Shown here: in pieces, positions 61,677 through 64,000 of the stretch | How the letters are laid out: each line of letters opens with the position of its first letter | Numbering within the stretch: the first letter of the stretch is position 1 | Origin: Clostridia bacterium | Lineage (GTDB): Bacteria > Bacillota > Clostridia > Oscillospirales > CAG-272 | Length of the DNA stretch: 64,000 nucleotides | Direction: 5' to 3' | NCBI GenBank assembly: GCA_017483305.1 | Contig: JAFULC010000020.1 | Coordinates: forward strand, 21,673-85,672 | Notes under the pieces: generated by a model | The model's database searches: none | Seen by the model: the letters and a program-made list of their open reading frames with translations, nothing else | What the model was told of the DNA's origin: nothing | Translations under genes and position numbers: made by a program

Positions 61677-61782
61677 GCGGGCGTGGCGGAATTGCGACGG
61701 TGCGAAGCACCTCGGTAAGTAAGGCGAAGCCTTACGGAAGCAGACGCATAAGATTTAGGATCGCGAATATAAAATTTAATAT
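61677..61782 (+). repeat. tandem repeat unit 2: tRNA-Leu 5' half with 45-nt insert
   Basis: 106 bp, the same length and layout as unit 1, with the exact tRNA-Leu 5' sequence (GCGGGCGTGGCGGAATTG) before the insert. It is joined directly to the functional tRNA at 61783. The insert sits in the D-loop position of the tRNA. Confidence 0.88.
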
Positions 61783-61867
61783 GCGGGCGTGGCGGAATTG
61801 GCAGACGCATAAGATTTAGGATCTTACGCCATTCGGTGTGCAGGTTCAAGTCCTGTCGCCCGCACCA
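61783..61867 (+). tRNA. tRNA-Leu (anticodon TAG, CCA encoded)
   Basis: 85 nt including CCA. Acceptor GCGGGCG pairs with CGCCCGC; D-arm GGCGGAATTGGCAGACGC; anticodon stem TAAGA/TCTTA with loop TTTAGGA, anticodon TAG; a long variable arm as in class II tRNA-Leu; T-arm CAGGTTCAAGTCCTG; encoded CCA at 61865-61867. It reads CUA codons. Confidence 0.95.
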
Positions 61868-61870
61868 AAA

Positions 61871-61906
61871 ACAAGCAGTAGGGTTTATCCCTACTGCTTG
61901 TTTTTT
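61871..61906 (+). terminator. terminator after tRNA-Leu
   Basis: ACAAGCAGTAGGG (61871-61883) pairs perfectly with CCCTACTGCTTGT (61889-61901), followed by TTTTT. Confidence 0.92.
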
Positions 61907-61939
61907 ATGTATGTAACAGTGTTGGTCGAATCTGCCAGC

Positions 61940-61985
61940 ATCCGCAGGCGAGTGTAAGGGTTCGAAATCCTGTTGCCCTTTTTTA
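61940..61985 (+). pseudogene. tRNA-3'-end-like remnant
   Basis: GGGTTCGAAATCCTGTTGCCC followed by a T run resembles a tRNA T-arm plus acceptor 3' strand, but has no matching 5' half and no CCA. Possibly a decayed tRNA copy or att-like scar next to the AT-rich gene at 62086. Confidence 0.4.
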
Positions 61986-62085
61986 ATTTAATTTACACTA
62001 AAAATATTTACATTTATACAATTATATGATATAATCTATGTAATTAACAAGTTGTATTTTCAAGTGGAATAACGGAGTAAAAATC

Positions 62086-62622
62086 ATGAATAAAGAAATT
62101 ACAATTCCAAGAAAAAAAGCGAAGAGTATAAAATTTACAATAGGCATGTTTTTCGCAACAGTGATATTAATTTTGCCTATTATAATTTATTTTGTCGACA
62201 TTCCTTGGCTAACAGCAGATACTCCTTTATTTTTCGTTATCATGTGTATCTTAGTTGCTCCTATTTGCGCATTTTGTACTGTAGGATACTTTAAACAAAT
62301 ATATAATAAAAAACCTGTATTAATTGTAAATGAAATTGGTATTCAAGAGGGAATGAGTCATAATTCAGTCGGAATGATTAGATGGGAAGATATAAAAAAA
62401 ATAAACATAATCCCATATATGGGTAACACACATTTTATTTGTATCATTTTAAAATCACCGGAAAAGTACATTAAAAATCAAAAATTGTTGAAGAGATTAA
62501 ATAGACGGTCAACAAATACATGGGGACATATTAGCTTTAGTTCTATATATTTCAAAAAAGAAATTAAAGAAGTTGCAGAAATAATGAAATACTATTTCGC
62601 TCAATATAATGAAATTGATTGA
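62086..62622 (+). CDS. STM3941-like membrane protein
   Basis: A 178-residue protein with two membrane helices (about 20-40 and 47-68) and a cytosolic beta domain with I-R-W-E-D-I-K-K-I-N, the pattern of STM3941-family proteins; the match is by pattern. Clearly A/T-richer than its neighbours, with a different codon choice, so it may be a recent arrival beside the tRNA. It has a weak ribosome binding site (CGGAG). Function unknown. Confidence 0.65.
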   Translation: MNKEITIPRKKAKSIKFTIGMFFATVILILPIIIYFVDIPWLTADTPLFFVIMCILVAPICAFCTVGYFKQIYNKKPVLIVNEIGIQEGMSHNSVGMIRWEDIKKINIIPYMGNTHFICIILKSPEKYIKNQKLLKRLNRRSTNTWGHISFSSIYFKKEIKEVAEIMKYYFAQYNEID

Positions 62623-62724
62623 GTAAAGGCTATACTTATTGAGTCAAGAAATTCGGAGCGGGGCTGAACACGGTGAGAGAGATCACGGTTTATTGATCCT
62701 GATCCGTTGGGGAGGACGAGGAAC

Positions 62725-63612
62725 ATGAGAGAATATTTGGTTGGATTTTTTCGAGAATTCGGATACGAGGAGGTCGACGCGCAGGTCTTGCTTTCGACCT
62801 ACGATGCGATTGTTGCAAATATCGAGGCGAACAGGCTGCTTTCCGAGATCATAGCGGCGTATGACGCTGATTATCAGCTCAATTACGAGGTCGAGATCTA
62901 CAACAAAGCAAAGGAGATCACGCGCATCACTTGTTTGCACGCCTACACGGTCGAGCTGCTCGTTTTCATCTGTATGACACGGCGCTTGCGCGAGCTTTAT
63001 ATTGAGCAGGGAATCGATATGCAGATCTATCGCGACAGCGTGCTTGATCTTAAGTGGAAGCTTGAGGAGTGCAAGATCGTCAAGGGTGTTTGTGGCTCGT
63101 TCGTTGCACCGTGGTTCGTGGGATTCTTCAATCTGACGAGATTTGCGATCGGCAGGCTGCAGTTTGAGATAGTCACGCTCTGGTTTGACTACGAGGGGCG
63201 TGGGGTCAAGATCGAAAAGGACAAGACACAGGTCATAAGCGTTCACATCCCGAGGACGAACACGCCGATCGACAAGGAGACCTGCGATCGTTCCTACGCG
63301 CAGGCGAGAGCTTTTTACAGAGAGCGCTTTGGGGTCGAGTATCCGTTTGCTTGCTATTCCTGGTTACTTTATCCCGCGAATAAGGAGATACTTGCGCCCG
63401 AGAGCAATACGTACAGATTTATGAGCGAATACGAGGTCATCAAGTCGGACGACAACAACGGAGAGGATCTCTGGCGTCTTTTTGACACCGATGAAAAGGA
63501 TCCTGACAAGCTTCCCACGGATACCTCGATGCGCCGCAGGTACGTCGAGCATCTCAAAAAGGGAGGTAAGGTCGGCTGCGGATTGGGAATGAGGAGAATT
63601 GAATTAGGTTAA
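62725..63612 (+). CDS. acyltransferase-like protein (DUF5596 / GNAT-like C-terminal)
   Basis: A protein of 295 residues, cytosolic. The start at 62725 follows GGAGGACGAGG. The N-terminal half is helical; the C-terminal half has V-H-I-P-R-T-N-T-P-I-D and Y-A-Q-A-R-A-F-Y-R-E-R-F, then C-Y-S-W-L-L-Y-P and N-T-Y-R-F-M-S-E-Y, a pattern I associate with acyltransferase-like proteins of gut Clostridia. Substrate unknown. It converges with gap and shares its terminator. Confidence 0.65.
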   Translation: MREYLVGFFREFGYEEVDAQVLLSTYDAIVANIEANRLLSEIIAAYDADYQLNYEVEIYNKAKEITRITCLHAYTVELLVFICMTRRLRELYIEQGIDMQIYRDSVLDLKWKLEECKIVKGVCGSFVAPWFVGFFNLTRFAIGRLQFEIVTLWFDYEGRGVKIEKDKTQVISVHIPRTNTPIDKETCDRSYAQARAFYRERFGVEYPFACYSWLLYPANKEILAPESNTYRFMSEYEVIKSDDNNGEDLWRLFDTDEKDPDKLPTDTSMRRRYVEHLKKGGKVGCGLGMRRIELG

Positions 63613-63615
63613 ATA

Positions 63616-63649
63616 AAGAAGGCAGACGCCGCGGCGTCTGCCTTCTTTT
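63616..63649. terminator. bidirectional terminator between the acyltransferase-like gene and gap
   Basis: A 15-bp perfect stem (63616-63630 with 63633-63647) with A and T runs on both sides. Confidence 0.88.
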
Positions 63650-63665
63650 ATTACATTGCTCTTAA

Positions 63666-64000
63666 TTAAGCGAGCTCTGCGAAGTACTTGATAGTACGAA
63701 CCATCTGGCTGGTGTAGGAGTTCTCGTTGTCGTACCAAGAAACAACCTGTACCTGATAGGTATCGTCGTCGATCTTTGCTACCATGGTCTGAGTAGCATC
63801 GAAGAGAGAACCGTATCTCATACCGATAACGTCGCTGGAAACGATCTGATCCTCGTTGTAGCCGTAGGACTCGTTAGCTGCTGCCTTCATAGCTGCGTTG
63901 ATGCTGTCCTTGGTTACGTTCTGTCCCTTAACTCCTGCTCCGAGAATGGTAGTAGAGCCGGTGCAGGTGGGTAGGCTCTGAGCGGAGCCGATGAGCTTGC
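63666..64000 (-). CDS. gap: glyceraldehyde-3-phosphate dehydrogenase (C-terminal part)
   Basis: The glycolytic enzyme converting glyceraldehyde-3-P to 1,3-bisphosphoglycerate with NAD. The frame is open to the window edge and reads [19 protein letters not shown], then [29 protein letters not shown], and W-Y-D-N-E-N-S-Y. These are the C-terminal GAPDH motifs. An internal ATG at 63890 is not the start; the active-site Cys and Rossmann fold lie beyond the window. Confidence 0.95.
   Translation of the reverse strand, partial: KLIGSAQSLPTCTGSTTILGAGVKGQNVTKDSINAAMKAAANESYGYNEDQIVSSDVIGMRYGSLFDATQTMVAKIDDDTYQVQVVSWYDNENSYTSQMVRTIKYFAELA

Noticed and set aside
61571-61867. CRISPR array or group I intron in the tRNA
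   Set aside because: Only two units without unique spacers, and the 45-nt insert is far too short for a group I intron; the 3' half of the tRNA is missing in the repeats.

Overview
The window looks like chromosomal DNA of an endospore-forming Clostridia-type Firmicute, probably an uncultured gut lineage. The evidence is a Firmicutes-order S10/spc/alpha ribosomal superoperon, zinc-type S14, a CIRCE element at groESL, an adjacent spoIIGA-sigE pair, a BspA-type leucine-rich-repeat lipoprotein, a DUF5696/Yip1/CUT1 transport locus, and intergenic repeats of a style common in gut Clostridia. TAA is the main stop codon. TGA and TAG also end intact genes, so the standard bacterial code applies. I cannot name the genus.

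Layout. 1-14864: ribosomal superoperon from rplD (5'-truncated by the window edge) to rplQ, with secY, adk, map, infA and rpoA in the usual order, but with a structured gap of about 290 bp between rpsZ and rpsH. 15009-19940: DUF2752 membrane protein, PHP-domain protein, MgtE magnesium transporter, alanine:cation symporter. 20142-22306: CIRCE-controlled groES-groEL. 22530-28263: HAD phosphatase with an internal amber stop, LRR lipoprotein, recG, and a XerC/D-type recombinase. 28521-31298: membrane protein and a two-component system. 31306-32642: a hypothetical gene and a MITE-like element enclosed by 40-bp inverted repeats. 32647-36358: isocitrate dehydrogenase and aconitase. 37420-39001: about 1.6 kb without genes, ending in a promoter and a leader of about 490 nt rich in hairpins. 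39002-54330: a seven-gene CUT1-type ABC locus with a giant solute-binding protein, two permease pairs, an NHL/Yip1 protein and a 1907-residue DUF5696 protein, but no ATPase; one permease gene has an in-frame TGA. 54451-57056: membrane protein, sigE, spoIIGA. 57549-61386: Gfo/Idh/MocA oxidoreductase, then a nagA-ROK kinase operon for amino-sugar use. 61488-61867: tRNA-Leu preceded by tandem tRNA-half repeats. 62086-64000: STM3941-like membrane protein, acyltransferase-like protein, and the C-terminal end of GAPDH.

Links between genes. The large ABC locus imports an unknown, probably glycan-derived substrate, and the downstream MocA/NagA/ROK genes could feed amino sugars into glycolysis (GAPDH lies at the right edge). 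Icd and aconitase supply 2-oxoglutarate.

The least-explained signals are: (i) a leader motif shared by groEL and the MocA gene, with a weaker third copy before DUF2752; (ii) two exact-length 106-bp repeats made of a tRNA-Leu 5' half with a 45-nt two-hairpin insert; (iii) the long structured leader of the ABC locus; and (iv) two full-length genes each broken by a single in-frame stop.
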